Below, piece by piece: positions 43,494 through 53,052 of a DNA stretch of 64,000 nt (within the stretch, counting starts at the first letter, position 1; each line of letters opens with the position of its first letter). The notes beneath the pieces are model-generated. The model searched no databases, was not told the origin of the DNA, and saw only the letters and a program-made list of their open reading frames with translations. The stretch is taken from positions 62,001 to 126,000 of the forward strand of contig CALUPT010000005.1 in NCBI GenBank assembly GCA_944322715.1, given 5' to 3'. The translations under genes were made by a program, and so were the position numbers. This DNA is from an uncultured Bacteroidales bacterium. Lineage in GTDB: Bacteria; Bacteroidota; Bacteroidia; Bacteroidales; UBA932.

Positions 43494-45455
43494 TCATTTC
43501 ACCGGAGTGAATTTCGCGGCAAATCCTCCGCCGGGAGCCAGATGGACACCGAGACGGGAAGCATCATTGTCCGCAGCCTTGAGGGTATATACTGACTTGC
43601 GGTAATCCCGCCCTGCCTTGTCGGCATTCACTCCATCCGTGAATATCTCGACATTCCATTCCCCGTCGCCGAGTACCTGCTTCAGGTCTATCTCCATGTC
43701 GCGGGCATTCCAGTCTGTCATTCCTCCGACATACCAGGTGTCGCCTTTCCTTTTGGCAACGGCGACATATTCAGCCACCTTGCCGTCGAGAGGAAGCACC
43801 TCGTCCCATACGGTAGGGACTTCCGATATGAATTCCAGGCACTCCGGCTCACGCAGATAGTTGCTTGGGGAATCGCAGAGCATGGTCAGCGGAGAGTCGA
43901 ACACTATGTATTCCGCCAGCTGGCGGCAGCGTGTGCCCTGGCTCATCGCCTCGCTGTACACCGGACGGTAATTGCCTCTGGATGCGTTGCGCATGGCTCC
44001 CTGGGTATAGTCCATAGGGCCTGCGACCATTCTGACAAACGGTATCGTAACATCGTATGTAACCTGGTCGACATCCTCTCCGGACCATTTCATCTGCTCC
44101 AGACCGTGCACTCCCTCATAGTTGACTACATTCGGATATGTACGGTCGAGGCCGGCAGGCTTGTAGGTACCGTGGAAATCGACGAGCAGGTGATACTTTG
44201 CGGCAGTCTCGGCAGCACGCCTGTGGAAGTCCACCATTATCTGGTCATCCCTGTCCATGAAGTCGATCTTGAAACCTTTGATTCCCATTTCGGAATAATG
44301 GCGGCACACATTCTCCATATCCCTGTCGAACGCCCAGTAGCCTGCCCAGAGTATAATGCCGACATTGCGCTCGGCTGCGTATGCCACAAGCTCCTCAAGG
44401 TCGATTTCAGGGACTACCTTCATGAGGTCGGCCGCTCCTGTCTCAGACCAGCCATCATCAAGAATGACATATTCTATCCCGTGCCCGGAAGCGAAATCGA
44501 TATAATACTTATAGGTCTCGTTGTTGACCCCGGTCTTGAAATCGACCCCTGTAAGGTTCCACGCGTTCCACCAGTCCCATGCGACCTTTCCCGGCTTCAC
44601 CCAGCTGTAGTCGATATCCTCTGCTGCCGGAGTGGCCAGCCTGTAGGTAAGCCTGTTCGCAAGCAGGTCCTTGTCCTCTTCGCTTACCGCGACTATCCTC
44701 CACGGGAACGATGTGGCGCCATCGTATTTCGCGATATAATCCTCTCTTTCCGTGACAACCATCTGCAGCATTATGTATCCGCCCTGCTCCATCTTCGCAG
44801 GATACGGCGCGAATACGCCCTCGAGCGATGTGTCCGCATTCCCGTTGTAGAGATACATCCCCGGATAGTTCACAAGATCCGTCTCCATGATACAGAGTTT
44901 CATGCCATTCGAAGCCTCGACAAGGAGAGGGAGGAAGGCAAGACGCGCCTTGTCCCATTCCGATGTCCGGATATGGCTGTATGTGTTCTCGAAGGAATTG
45001 CGGAACTGCGACTCGAAGACATCCGAATAGTCCCTCACATACGGCACATACATGGTCTGGTCTTCCGGCAGGGCGAAAGTGGCCTGCTCGGAAACGACCT
45101 TGAAAGGAGTCTTCGACCTGGAAACGAACCTGTATGCCACGCCATTGTCGAATGCCTTGAAAATGAGATCGCATTCCTTGAACCTGAACGTCAAGGAGTT
45201 GTTGTCATCCTCACTTCCCTTTGCCGTGCGGAACTTTCCCGTACCGTAGACGGTCCCGTCATCGAGGGTCATGGATATTGCGGATGGTTCGAGGAGACAG
45301 GTCTCTCCATGATAGAGCGACCAGGCAATGCCGCTTTCCGCGTTGATCCTAACTGTCAGGTTTCCATCCGGAGATGAAAGCGTGTAGTCTTTCGGCGCTG
45401 CCATCGCACCGAGCGCGACCGAAATTGCGGCCATCAGTGTCAGTGTTCTTTTCAT
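43494..45455 (-). CDS. Glycoside hydrolase family 97 protein
   Basis: Periplasmic alpha-glycosidase of 653 residues. The signal peptide is MKRTLTLMAAISVALGAMA. The N-terminal GH97 beta domain lies at about 25-280 and the (beta/alpha)8 catalytic domain at about 285-560, with WDWWNAWNLTGVDF, YVILDDGWSE and GFKIDFMDRDDQ near 395. A C-terminal beta domain closes the protein (PGGGFAAKFTPVK). GH97 has an inverting branch (SusB-like alpha-glucosidase) and a retaining branch (alpha-galactosidase-like). The Asp in KIDFMD fits the retaining branch, whose nucleophile sits there. This is inferred from the motif only. The ATG at 45455 precedes a proper signal peptide, unlike the start 36 bp upstream. It follows mutS by 57 bp. 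Confidence 0.93.
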   Translation of the reverse strand: MKRTLTLMAAISVALGAMAAPKDYTLSSPDGNLTVRINAESGIAWSLYHGETCLLEPSAISMTLDDGTVYGTGKFRTAKGSEDDNNSLTFRFKECDLIFKAFDNGVAYRFVSRSKTPFKVVSEQATFALPEDQTMYVPYVRDYSDVFESQFRNSFENTYSHIRTSEWDKARLAFLPLLVEASNGMKLCIMETDLVNYPGMYLYNGNADTSLEGVFAPYPAKMEQGGYIMLQMVVTEREDYIAKYDGATSFPWRIVAVSEEDKDLLANRLTYRLATPAAEDIDYSWVKPGKVAWDWWNAWNLTGVDFKTGVNNETYKYYIDFASGHGIEYVILDDGWSETGAADLMKVVPEIDLEELVAYAAERNVGIILWAGYWAFDRDMENVCRHYSEMGIKGFKIDFMDRDDQIMVDFHRRAAETAAKYHLLVDFHGTYKPAGLDRTYPNVVNYEGVHGLEQMKWSGEDVDQVTYDVTIPFVRMVAGPMDYTQGAMRNASRGNYRPVYSEAMSQGTRCRQLAEYIVFDSPLTMLCDSPSNYLREPECLEFISEVPTVWDEVLPLDGKVAEYVAVAKRKGDTWYVGGMTDWNARDMEIDLKQVLGDGEWNVEIFTDGVNADKAGRDYRKSVYTLKAADNDASRLGVHLAPGGGFAAKFTPVK

Positions 45456-45512
45456 AAAAATCATATAAAAGGGTTGATATATTCCGTTCATGTCCTGTTA
45501 TTTTGAGGAAGG

Positions 45513-48194
45513 CTAACGGCCGATTCCCAGTTTCTCCTTCATCGATCTCAATATGTCAAATGCCTGCAGCGGCGTAAGGTTGTTGATATCCACATTCACA
45601 AGGTCATCCCTGAGTGAAGACAGCAGAGGATCATCCAGCTGGAAAAAGGACAGCTGCAGGGCGCCATCGCTCTCTATCCGTCCCTCCCTGACATTGTGCG
45701 GATGGGTCATCTTCCCCTTGCGGGTCTCCCTTGCCTCCTCAGGTCCGGAACCGGACTTCGAGACAAGATCCCGGATCGAGCCCTCCTCCAAAGATTTCAG
45801 AGTCCTCTCGGCAGACTCTATCACCTGCCGTGGCATGCCTGCAAGCCTTGCCACATGGATACCGAAACTGTGTGCCACGCCACCTTCCCTGAGCTTGCGC
45901 AGGAAGATGACATTCTTTCCGACCTCCTTCACTTCGATATGGTAGTTCTTCACCCTGCCATAGATGCCTTCGAGGTCATTCAGTTCATGGTAATGCGTGG
46001 CGAACAGGGTCTTCGCCCCATCCCCGTACTCGTGGATATATTCTACAATGGCCCTGGCTATCGACATTCCGTCGTAAGTGGATGTCCCCCGTCCTATCTC
46101 ATCGAGCAGGACCAGGGACCTTGCGGAAAGGTTGTGCAGGATCATCGATGTCTCCAGCATCTCCACCATGAAAGTGGATTCTCCTCTGGAAATGTTGTCG
46201 GACGCCCCCACACGGGTGAAAATCTTGTCGCAGTAACCTATGTCGGCCGATGCCGCAGGGACGAATGAACCGACCTGCGCCATCAGGACTATCAGGGCCG
46301 TCTGACGCAGAAGCGCAGACTTTCCGGCCATGTTAGGTCCGGTCAGGATAATGATCTGCTGCGTCCTGTTGTCGAGATACACATCATTCGGGACGAATTC
46401 CTCCCCCGCAGGCATCATGGTCTCGATCACCGGATGACGGCCCTCCCTTATGTCTATGGAATGGCCATCATTCATCCGCGGCCGGCAATAGCGGTTCTCC
46501 ACGGCAAGAGCGGCAAACCCCGTGAGGACATCCAGACGGGCAAGGATACGGCAGTTGGACTGGACAGTCGGGATATTCTTCTGTATTTCGGCGACCAAAT
46601 CCGCATACAACTGCGCTTCAAGGACATATATGCGTTCTTCGGCACCGAGGATCTTCTCTTCGTACTCCTTCAGTTCCTCCGTAATGTATCTCTCTGCATT
46701 GACAAGCGTCTGCTTTCTTATCCATTCCGGCGGGACCTTGTCCTTATGGGCGTTGCGCACCTCGATATAGTATCCGAAGACATTGTTGTAGCTGATCTTC
46801 AGGGATGGGATGCCGGTACGCTCGCTCTCCCTCTGCTGGATGCCGAGAAGGACCTCCTTGCCGTGCGCCGAGATGTCGCGCAGCTCATCCAGCTCGCGGT
46901 CGACTCCGGATGCTATCACCTGCCCTTTCCCGATGGCAGCCGCCGGATCGGAATGCATGGTCTTCTTCAATGTATCCAGAAGCCCGGTACAGCCATCCAG
47001 ATGTGATATCATGTCATCTATGGCCGCCACTCCGCTATCCTTGCACAGGGCCGCTATCGGAGCCATCTGGTCGAGTCCCCTGGCAAGCTGCATGACTTCA
47101 CGCGGCGCGATCTTTCCTGCCGCCGCCCTCGAGATTATCCTTTCGAGATCTCCGATGTCGCCTATACGCTCCTGCAGGCCGCGCAACGTCTCCGGAGCCC
47201 CTGCAAAATGCCCCACCACATCATATCTTGCATTCAGTTCAGCCAGATCCATGACAGGCATCGAAAGCCATGACCTGAGCAGCCTGGCCCCCATCGGGGA
47301 TGAGCATCTGTCCATCACATCCACCAGCGCCACTCCATCCTTCCCGACTGCGGAGGAGAATATCTCGAGATTGCGGAAAGTGAACCTGTCCATCCACACG
47401 AACCTGTTTTCATCGATTCGGGAAATGGAACAGATATGTTTCAGTCCCGAATGCCGGGTCTGTTCCAGATAGACCAGCAAGGCTCCGGCCGATGTGACCC
47501 CGAGAGGATACATGTCGATGGCAAAGCCTTTGAGGGACTCCACTCCGAGCTGCCTTTTGAGTTTTCCGACGGCAGAATCGTACACAAAGGCCCATTCTTC
47601 GAGGGTTGAAATGTAATAATTGTCCCCGAAGCGGTCTTTCACCCCTTTCTCATACCCTCTCGGAACGAGCAGTTCCTTGGGCGCGAACGAAGAAAGCAGG
47701 GTGGAAATATAGTCTATCGAGCCTTCCGCCACCTGGAAAGTGCCTGTAGAGACATCGAGGAAGGCCGCGCCGCATCTGTCCCTGTCGAACGTCAGTCCCG
47801 CCAGATAGTTGTGCTCCTTCTGCTCGAGAAGCTGGTCGCTGAACGCTATTCCGGGAGTCACCAGTTCCGTCACTCCCCTCCTGACTATCTTCTTCGTGAG
47901 CTTGGGATCCTCCAGCTGGTCGCAGACCGCCACCTTGTAACCGGCACGCACGAGCTTCGGAAGGTAGAGGTCTATGGAATGGTGCGGGAAACCGGCGAGA
48001 GGCACCGAAGAGGCGGACCCGTTGGCCCTCTTGGTAAGGACAATCCCGAGCACCTTGCTCGTTATGAGGGCATCGTCCGCAAACGTCTCATAAAAATCAC
48101 CGACACGGAAAAACAGTACAGCCTCAGGATACTGGGCCTTGACGCTGAAATACTGCTTCATCAGCGGTGTCTCTACTATCTTTTCATCTTTCAT
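45513..48194 (-). CDS. mutS: DNA mismatch repair protein MutS
   Basis: Mismatch recognition ATPase of 893 residues. The N-terminal domain contains the mismatch-reading Phe/Glu segment FFRVGDFYETF. The connector, lever and clamp domains follow. The ATPase has Walker A GPNMAGKSALLRQT near residue 617, Walker B LVLLDEIGRGTSTYDG near 693, and FATHYHELNDLE. The ATG at 48194 was chosen because a TAAATTTG -7 box lies at 48224-48231; the frame is open upstream past that box, but such a start would precede the transcript. Confidence 0.97.
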   Translation of the reverse strand: MKDEKIVETPLMKQYFSVKAQYPEAVLFFRVGDFYETFADDALITSKVLGIVLTKRANGSASSVPLAGFPHHSIDLYLPKLVRAGYKVAVCDQLEDPKLTKKIVRRGVTELVTPGIAFSDQLLEQKEHNYLAGLTFDRDRCGAAFLDVSTGTFQVAEGSIDYISTLLSSFAPKELLVPRGYEKGVKDRFGDNYYISTLEEWAFVYDSAVGKLKRQLGVESLKGFAIDMYPLGVTSAGALLVYLEQTRHSGLKHICSISRIDENRFVWMDRFTFRNLEIFSSAVGKDGVALVDVMDRCSSPMGARLLRSWLSMPVMDLAELNARYDVVGHFAGAPETLRGLQERIGDIGDLERIISRAAAGKIAPREVMQLARGLDQMAPIAALCKDSGVAAIDDMISHLDGCTGLLDTLKKTMHSDPAAAIGKGQVIASGVDRELDELRDISAHGKEVLLGIQQRESERTGIPSLKISYNNVFGYYIEVRNAHKDKVPPEWIRKQTLVNAERYITEELKEYEEKILGAEERIYVLEAQLYADLVAEIQKNIPTVQSNCRILARLDVLTGFAALAVENRYCRPRMNDGHSIDIREGRHPVIETMMPAGEEFVPNDVYLDNRTQQIIILTGPNMAGKSALLRQTALIVLMAQVGSFVPAASADIGYCDKIFTRVGASDNISRGESTFMVEMLETSMILHNLSARSLVLLDEIGRGTSTYDGMSIARAIVEYIHEYGDGAKTLFATHYHELNDLEGIYGRVKNYHIEVKEVGKNVIFLRKLREGGVAHSFGIHVARLAGMPRQVIESAERTLKSLEEGSIRDLVSKSGSGPEEARETRKGKMTHPHNVREGRIESDGALQLSFFQLDDPLLSSLRDDLVNVDINNLTPLQAFDILRSMKEKLGIGR

Positions 48195-48223
48195 ACTTTT
48201 GAACCCTTGTCCGGGCAACCCCG

Positions 48224-48231
48224 CAAATTTA
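48224..48231 (-). promoter_or_regulatory. -7 box of mutS
   Basis: TAAATTTG on the minus strand, 30 bp before the ATG at 48194. It lies back to back with the glycosyltransferase promoter. No exact -33 box. Confidence 0.5.
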
Positions 48232-48245
48232 CAACAAATTTTTCT

Positions 48246-48253
48246 TACATTTG
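48246..48253 (+). promoter_or_regulatory. -7 box of the glycosyltransferase gene
   Basis: TACATTTG lies only 12 bp before the ATG at 48266, so the leader would be about six bases or less. Confidence 0.45.
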
Positions 48254-48265
48254 GCGGTCGAAACA

Positions 48266-49582
48266 ATGAAAAGGGCACTGATAATATCGTATTACTGGCC
48301 TCCGGCAGGAGGTTCCGGAGTGCAGAGATGGGTCAAATTCGCCAAATATCTGCCTGCAGAAGGCTGGCAGCCCGTCATCTACACCCCATCGAATCCTGAA
48401 ATGCTGGCAGTGGACAAGACTCTTGCGGACGAGATACCGCCCGAAGCCGAAGTCATCAGACGGCATATCTTCGAGCCTTACGGTGCATACCGCAGCCTGC
48501 TCGGGAAGAAAGCGGCATCGGAAGGAGGAAGCGATGAGGTGAATCCTGTCAATTCGCAGCACAAGACCCTGATGCAGCGGCTGATGCTGTCTGTCAGGGC
48601 CAACCTTTTCATCCCGGATCCGCGCTGTTTCTGGATACGGCCATCCGTGAGATTCCTGAGGAAATATCTGAAACGGCATCCGGTGGACATAATCATCAGC
48701 ACAGGTCCGCCGCATTCGATGCATCTGATAGCCATGAAACTGGCACGGACAACCGGACTCCCGTGGATAGCGGATTTCCGCGACCCGTGGACAAGGATGT
48801 TCTATTTCAAGCATCTGCCAATGTGCGGATGGGCAGTCAGGCTCCACAAACATTTGGAAAAGAAGGTCCTGGACAGGGCATCCGCCGTGGTGGCCGTATC
48901 GCCTCCGGTACAGCAGGATTTCCGCGGCATGACCGGGACAAGGGTGGAGCTCATCACCAACGGATATGACGAAAGCGACTTCAGCGATACCGTGGTGGAA
49001 CAGGACGGATACTTCAACATCACCCATACTGGGCTGTTCGCTGCAGATGGCAATCCGGAAACGCTGTGGAAAGTCCTTGCGGACAAATGCGCATCCGATC
49101 CCGAATTCCGTCAGATGCTCAGGATAAGGCTTGCCGGAAAGACGGACAGGGCAGTAGTCGAATCGATCGCGGCGGCAGGTCTGGGACGTCATCTGCGGGA
49201 CAACGGATACCAGCCTCACCAGGTCGCCGTAAAGGAACAGAAAAGTGCATCCGTGCTGCTTCTGCCGCTGAGGAAAGAACCGGAATACCGGGCTGTCCTG
49301 CCGGGGAAACTGTTTGAATACCTTGCCGCCGCCCGCCCTGTACTCGGAATAGGGCAGACAGACGGGGCAATGGCAACGGTCCTGAAAGAAACAGGTGCGG
49401 GGACAGTCGTGGAATGGGATGACTACCGGTCCATATCGGAATTCATCGACAGATGCTGGGAAAGTTTCAAGTCCGATGACGCAGATGTCCCTGCGGCAGA
49501 CATTTCCGGATATTCCCGCCGCTCCCTGACTGCCAGAATGGCCGCCCTGATGGAAGAACTGACAAATAACGGAACCAAATGA
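48266..49582 (+). CDS. Glycosyltransferase, GT4-like
   Basis: Cytoplasmic or membrane-associated GT-B enzyme of 438 residues. The N-terminal domain has SYYWPPAGGSGVQRWVKFA, the nucleotide-sugar loop region, and DIIISTGPPHSMHLIAMKLA, then WIADFRDPW, common in the FemD/WbuB-like GT4 group. The C-terminal domain has the KLFEYLAAARPVLG segment near residue 345, where the GT4 E-x7-E motif is expected. The ATG at 48266 was preferred to an in-frame TTG 15 bp earlier. It overlaps the YfhO-family gene by four bases (ATGA), so both probably act on the same surface glycan. Confidence 0.87.
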   Translation: MKRALIISYYWPPAGGSGVQRWVKFAKYLPAEGWQPVIYTPSNPEMLAVDKTLADEIPPEAEVIRRHIFEPYGAYRSLLGKKAASEGGSDEVNPVNSQHKTLMQRLMLSVRANLFIPDPRCFWIRPSVRFLRKYLKRHPVDIIISTGPPHSMHLIAMKLARTTGLPWIADFRDPWTRMFYFKHLPMCGWAVRLHKHLEKKVLDRASAVVAVSPPVQQDFRGMTGTRVELITNGYDESDFSDTVVEQDGYFNITHTGLFAADGNPETLWKVLADKCASDPEFRQMLRIRLAGKTDRAVVESIAAAGLGRHLRDNGYQPHQVAVKEQKSASVLLLPLRKEPEYRAVLPGKLFEYLAAARPVLGIGQTDGAMATVLKETGAGTVVEWDDYRSISEFIDRCWESFKSDDADVPAADISGYSRRSLTARMAALMEELTNNGTK

Positions 49583-52329
49583 AATACAACGGAAAGACAC
49601 TCAAGGAAATATTCATTTACATCGGCATCGGTGCGCTCTTCCTCGCACTGGCGTATGCGTTCGTACCCGATGTGCTGTCCGGGAAAGTCCTCAACCAGTC
49701 GGACACATCCGCATGGAAGGGAATGACCAATGAAATGGCACGGCACAATGCGGCACACCCGGATGACAAGACCCTGTGGACCAATTCCATGTTCGGGGGA
49801 ATGCCTACAGTCTCGATGTACGATGAATTCCACGGAGACTGGACCAATCCCATCTACAAGGCCCTGCTGACGGGTGCAAGACCCGCGAACTTCCTGTTCA
49901 TTTCCCTGATAGGAGGATTCCTGCTGATGCTTGCCTTCGGGGTGGACAGGTTTCTGGCAATCGCAGGAGCCATAGCCATCACCTTCTGCTCCTACAACCT
50001 CCAGATAATCCAGGTGGGACACAATACCAAGATGCAGGCAATCGCTTTCATGCCGTGGGTGCTGGCCGGAATAGTCTTCACATACAGGAGCGCAATGGCA
50101 GGGCTGAAGGACAGGAAACGGCGCGATGCAGGGACGCGGAACGGAGACGTACAGGAGACCGGATGGAAAGGATGGCTGCCCAGGACGGTGCTCGGCTCCG
50201 TACTTTTCGCCCTCGCGCTCAGTTTCCAGATCAAGGCGAACCACCCTCAGATAACGTATTATCTTGCCATCATCATTTTCCTCTATGCCATAGTGTATTT
50301 CGTGTGGCTGTGCGTAAGGAAGGAGAGGCATCATGCTCTCGGCAGATTCTTCGCCGCATCTGCACTTCTGCTCGTCATCGGGGGCATCGGGATATCGACC
50401 AACCTCAACAAACTGATACCGACATACCGATATGCCGGACAGTCGATGCGAGGAGGGTCGGAACTTTCGCCGGACTCGGCCACCCACAACGATGAGGGAC
50501 TTGACCTCGGCTATGCCACGGCATGGTCATACGGGATAGAGGAAACGCCGAACCTGCTTATTCCGGACTTCAACGGAGGCGCCTCTTCCGGAGAACTGAA
50601 GGGCAGGAGCTCCGAGACATACAGACTGCTGCAGAGAGCCGGACAAACGGGTCTCGATCAGATAATGAAATCCCTCCCGCTCTACTGGGGGCCGCAGCCG
50701 TTCACGGCCGGTCCTATGTACATGGGAGCGATTACCATCTTCCTTTTCGTACTCGGGCTTTGCCTCTGCAGGGGCAAAGAGAAATGGTGGCTGCTGATCG
50801 CCACGGTCATAGCCATTCTGCTCGCATGGGGCAGTCATTTTATGTGGTTCACCAAACTGTGGTTCGAATATGCCCCGCTTTACGACAAGTTCAGGACAGT
50901 GTCCATGGCCCTGGTGATTCTGCAAATCACGCTCCCGGTGCTCGGATTCACGGTACTGGACAGGATATTCAGAGACGAATACGACATGCGGCAGATATTG
51001 AAGGGCACATCTGCGGCCTTTGCCGTGACTGCCGGATTCTGCTTCGTATTCATCCTCTTCCCCGGACTTGCCGGGGACTTCAGGGGAGCCGCAGATGCGG
51101 GAATGCCGGAAATGCTCTCGGATGCGCTTGCAGAAGACAGGCGCGGACTCCTCGTATCGGATGCCAGACGGTCATTCATGCTGATAGCCATCACGGTCGC
51201 CCTGCTGGCATTCCTTTTCATGTCAAGGAAGATGACCCCTGCAGCAAGGAAGAACATTGCTGCAGGAGCGATATGCCTCATGGTCCTGTTCGATCTGTGG
51301 GGAGTCGGGAAAAGATACCTCAACAGCGACCATTTCGTCACGAAAAGGGATTTCAACGGGCAGTTTGCCCAAAGACCGGTGGACAAAATGATTCTGGAAG
51401 ATCCCGATCCCGACTACAGGGTCCTCGACATAAGCGTCAATACGTTCAACGATGCGTTCCCGAGCTACTGGCACAAGTGCATCGGCGGATACAGTCCGGC
51501 CAAGATACAGAGGTACCAGGATCTTATCGACCGGTATATCGCCCCGGAAATCAATGATGTGATCTCGACCGTAAACGAACGGCAGACCGTACAGGGGACA
51601 GAGGAAAACCTGCCCTACATGCCGGCCGTATCCATGTTGAACGGCAAATACATCATCGTCGGAGAAGACTATGCGCCAGTAGTGAACAGATACGCTTTCG
51701 GAAATGCCTGGTTCGTGGACAGCTTCGTCCGCGCAGCCACTCCGGATGATGAAATAGCCCTCCTCGGGGAGGTCGACCTGCATACGACCGCAGTGATAGG
51801 AGATGATTTCAGCTGGGCCGGGGAAGCCTTCCCTGCTACCCCGGACGATTCACATGTCATCCCGAGCGGGTCCCCTGAACAATCATCTCATCCCGAGCAA
51901 TCATGTCATCCTGAGCAATCCTGTCATCCTGAGCGCAGCGAAGGATCCGCCTCAATCTCCGGAGATATCATAGAAATGACCTCTTACGCTCCCAACGAAC
52001 TGAGATACAGATACCGTACAAGCCGTGAAAGGGCTGTCATATTCAGCGAAGTCTATTATCCATCCGGATGGACACTTGCATGCACCTCATCCGGCAAGCC
52101 GGACAACGGAGAAGAATCACAGACATCGGAACTTCCTCTCTTCCGGGCGGACTGGCTGCTGCGCGGGGCCATCATCCCTGCCGGAGAAGGCGAACTGGTG
52201 ATGCGCTTCGATCCGCCATCCTACAGGACAGGCGAAGCCCTGTCAAGAGCTTCATCAGTAACCCTGCTTCTTCTGCTTGTCCTGTCCGCAGGAGGTCTGG
52301 TCCTGACCGGCCGCAGACAGGGATGCTGA
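49579..52329 (+). CDS. YfhO-family multi-span membrane protein with repeat-derived insert
   Basis: 916-residue membrane protein of the YfhO family, a GT-C-like fold thought to transfer sugars from lipid carriers outside the inner membrane. About 12-13 membrane segments span residues 10-560, followed by a long extracytoplasmic region and a last segment near 895-912. The first loop carries the family's FGGMPTVSMYDEFHGDW. At about residues 760-790 the chain runs VIPSGSPEQSSHPEQ then SCHPEQSCHPERSEGS. This peptide is coded by a REP-like repeat lying in frame (51856-51947). The start overlaps the glycosyltransferase stop, so the two are coupled. Confidence 0.88.
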   Translation: MKYNGKTLKEIFIYIGIGALFLALAYAFVPDVLSGKVLNQSDTSAWKGMTNEMARHNAAHPDDKTLWTNSMFGGMPTVSMYDEFHGDWTNPIYKALLTGARPANFLFISLIGGFLLMLAFGVDRFLAIAGAIAITFCSYNLQIIQVGHNTKMQAIAFMPWVLAGIVFTYRSAMAGLKDRKRRDAGTRNGDVQETGWKGWLPRTVLGSVLFALALSFQIKANHPQITYYLAIIIFLYAIVYFVWLCVRKERHHALGRFFAASALLLVIGGIGISTNLNKLIPTYRYAGQSMRGGSELSPDSATHNDEGLDLGYATAWSYGIEETPNLLIPDFNGGASSGELKGRSSETYRLLQRAGQTGLDQIMKSLPLYWGPQPFTAGPMYMGAITIFLFVLGLCLCRGKEKWWLLIATVIAILLAWGSHFMWFTKLWFEYAPLYDKFRTVSMALVILQITLPVLGFTVLDRIFRDEYDMRQILKGTSAAFAVTAGFCFVFILFPGLAGDFRGAADAGMPEMLSDALAEDRRGLLVSDARRSFMLIAITVALLAFLFMSRKMTPAARKNIAAGAICLMVLFDLWGVGKRYLNSDHFVTKRDFNGQFAQRPVDKMILEDPDPDYRVLDISVNTFNDAFPSYWHKCIGGYSPAKIQRYQDLIDRYIAPEINDVISTVNERQTVQGTEENLPYMPAVSMLNGKYIIVGEDYAPVVNRYAFGNAWFVDSFVRAATPDDEIALLGEVDLHTTAVIGDDFSWAGEAFPATPDDSHVIPSGSPEQSSHPEQSCHPEQSCHPERSEGSASISGDIIEMTSYAPNELRYRYRTSRERAVIFSEVYYPSGWTLACTSSGKPDNGEESQTSELPLFRADWLLRGAIIPAGEGELVMRFDPPSYRTGEALSRASSVTLLLLLVLSAGGLVLTGRRQGC
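51856..51947 (+). repeat. REP-like element read in frame inside the YfhO-family gene
   Basis: Four GTCATCC/CTCATCC...GAGC cores at 51856, 51887, 51905 and 51923. The last is the full form GTCATCCTGAGCGCAGCGAA then GGATC. The array keeps the reading frame open for about 30 codons. Confidence 0.9.
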
Positions 52330-52340
52330 CCGGCAGCCCT

Positions 52341-52428
52341 GTCATCCCGAGCGATCATGTCATCCTGAGCGATCAACGCCCTTGTCATCCTGAGCGCAGC
52401 GAAGGATCTGTCGCAGCGAAGGATCTGC
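52341..52428. repeat. REP-like elements after the YfhO-family gene
   Basis: Three GTCATCC(C/T)GAGCG cores and two GCAGCGAAGGATCTG ends. They fill most of the 137-bp gap between the convergent YfhO-family and bcp genes. No separate terminator was recognised. Confidence 0.85.
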
Positions 52429-52466
52429 CGCAGCCGCTGCAATCCCCGACAGGATCGGAGATCAGG

Positions 52467-52910
52467 CTACAGGATCTGTGCAGCGTGGTTCCTGGTGTCC
52501 ACCTTGTCTATTATCCTCTCTACAATCCCATCTTCCGAGATCAGAACAGTCTTGCGGAGCGTCCCTTCCGTAACCTTGCCGTACATCTTCTTCTCACCCC
52601 ATGCTCCGAAAGCCCGCAGCATTTCAGTCGACGGGTCCGACAGCAGGGTAAACGGCAGCGAATGTTTTTCCCTGAACTTCGCATGCGAAGCGACACTGTC
52701 CTTGCTGACTCCATAGACCGCATAACCGGCTGACGTCAACGCACTGAAATTGTCCCTGAGGTTGCAGGCTTCAGCCGTACAACCGGGAGTGCTGTCTTTC
52801 GGATAGAAATAAAGCACTACCTTCCTGCCTGCAAAATCCTTGTCCGTTACCGTATTGCCGTCCTGGTCCTGAACCCGGAACTCCGGCATCCTGTCACCTT
52901 CTTTCAACAT
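52467..52910 (-). CDS. bcp: Thioredoxin-dependent thiol peroxidase (Bcp/PrxQ)
   Basis: Peroxiredoxin of 147 residues that reduces hydrogen peroxide and organic peroxides. The active-site sequence YPKDSTPGCTAEACNLRDNF holds the peroxidatic C44 and a resolving C49 five residues later, the PrxQ pattern. The family opening LKEGDRMPEFRVQDQDG is clear. It stands alone with its own -7 box. Confidence 0.96.
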   Translation of the reverse strand: MLKEGDRMPEFRVQDQDGNTVTDKDFAGRKVVLYFYPKDSTPGCTAEACNLRDNFSALTSAGYAVYGVSKDSVASHAKFREKHSLPFTLLSDPSTEMLRAFGAWGEKKMYGKVTEGTLRKTVLISEDGIVERIIDKVDTRNHAAQIL

Positions 52911-52980
52911 AACCGTTACCTGTTTAACGTCAGTCCGACGAATTTATCAATCTATATCATATTGTCAATCACACAACCGA

Positions 52981-52988
52981 CAAAGATA
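52981..52988 (-). promoter_or_regulatory. -7 box of bcp
   Basis: CAAAGATA on the plus strand is TATCTTTG on the minus strand, 71 bp before the bcp ATG. No -33 TTTG at normal spacing. Confidence 0.5.
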
Positions 52989-52994
52989 CAAAAC

Positions 52995-53023
52995 CCTCTC
53001 AAATCCGGATGGGATTCGAGAGG
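52995..53023 (-). terminator. Terminator of the SusC/SusD/phosphoesterase operon
   Basis: CCTCTCaAATCC pairs with GGATTcGAGAGG (one mismatch) around ggatg, flanked by T7 on the plus strand and GTTTTGT on the minus strand. It lies 30 bp after the phosphoesterase stop. Confidence 0.75.
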
Positions 53024-53052
53024 TTTTTTTACTATAGGGCAGACGAATCAGT

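Noticed and set aside
48195..48278. Earlier start for mutS
   Set aside because: It would lie upstream of the TAAATTTG promoter box and overlap the divergent glycosyltransferase start; the homology begins at the ATG at 48194.
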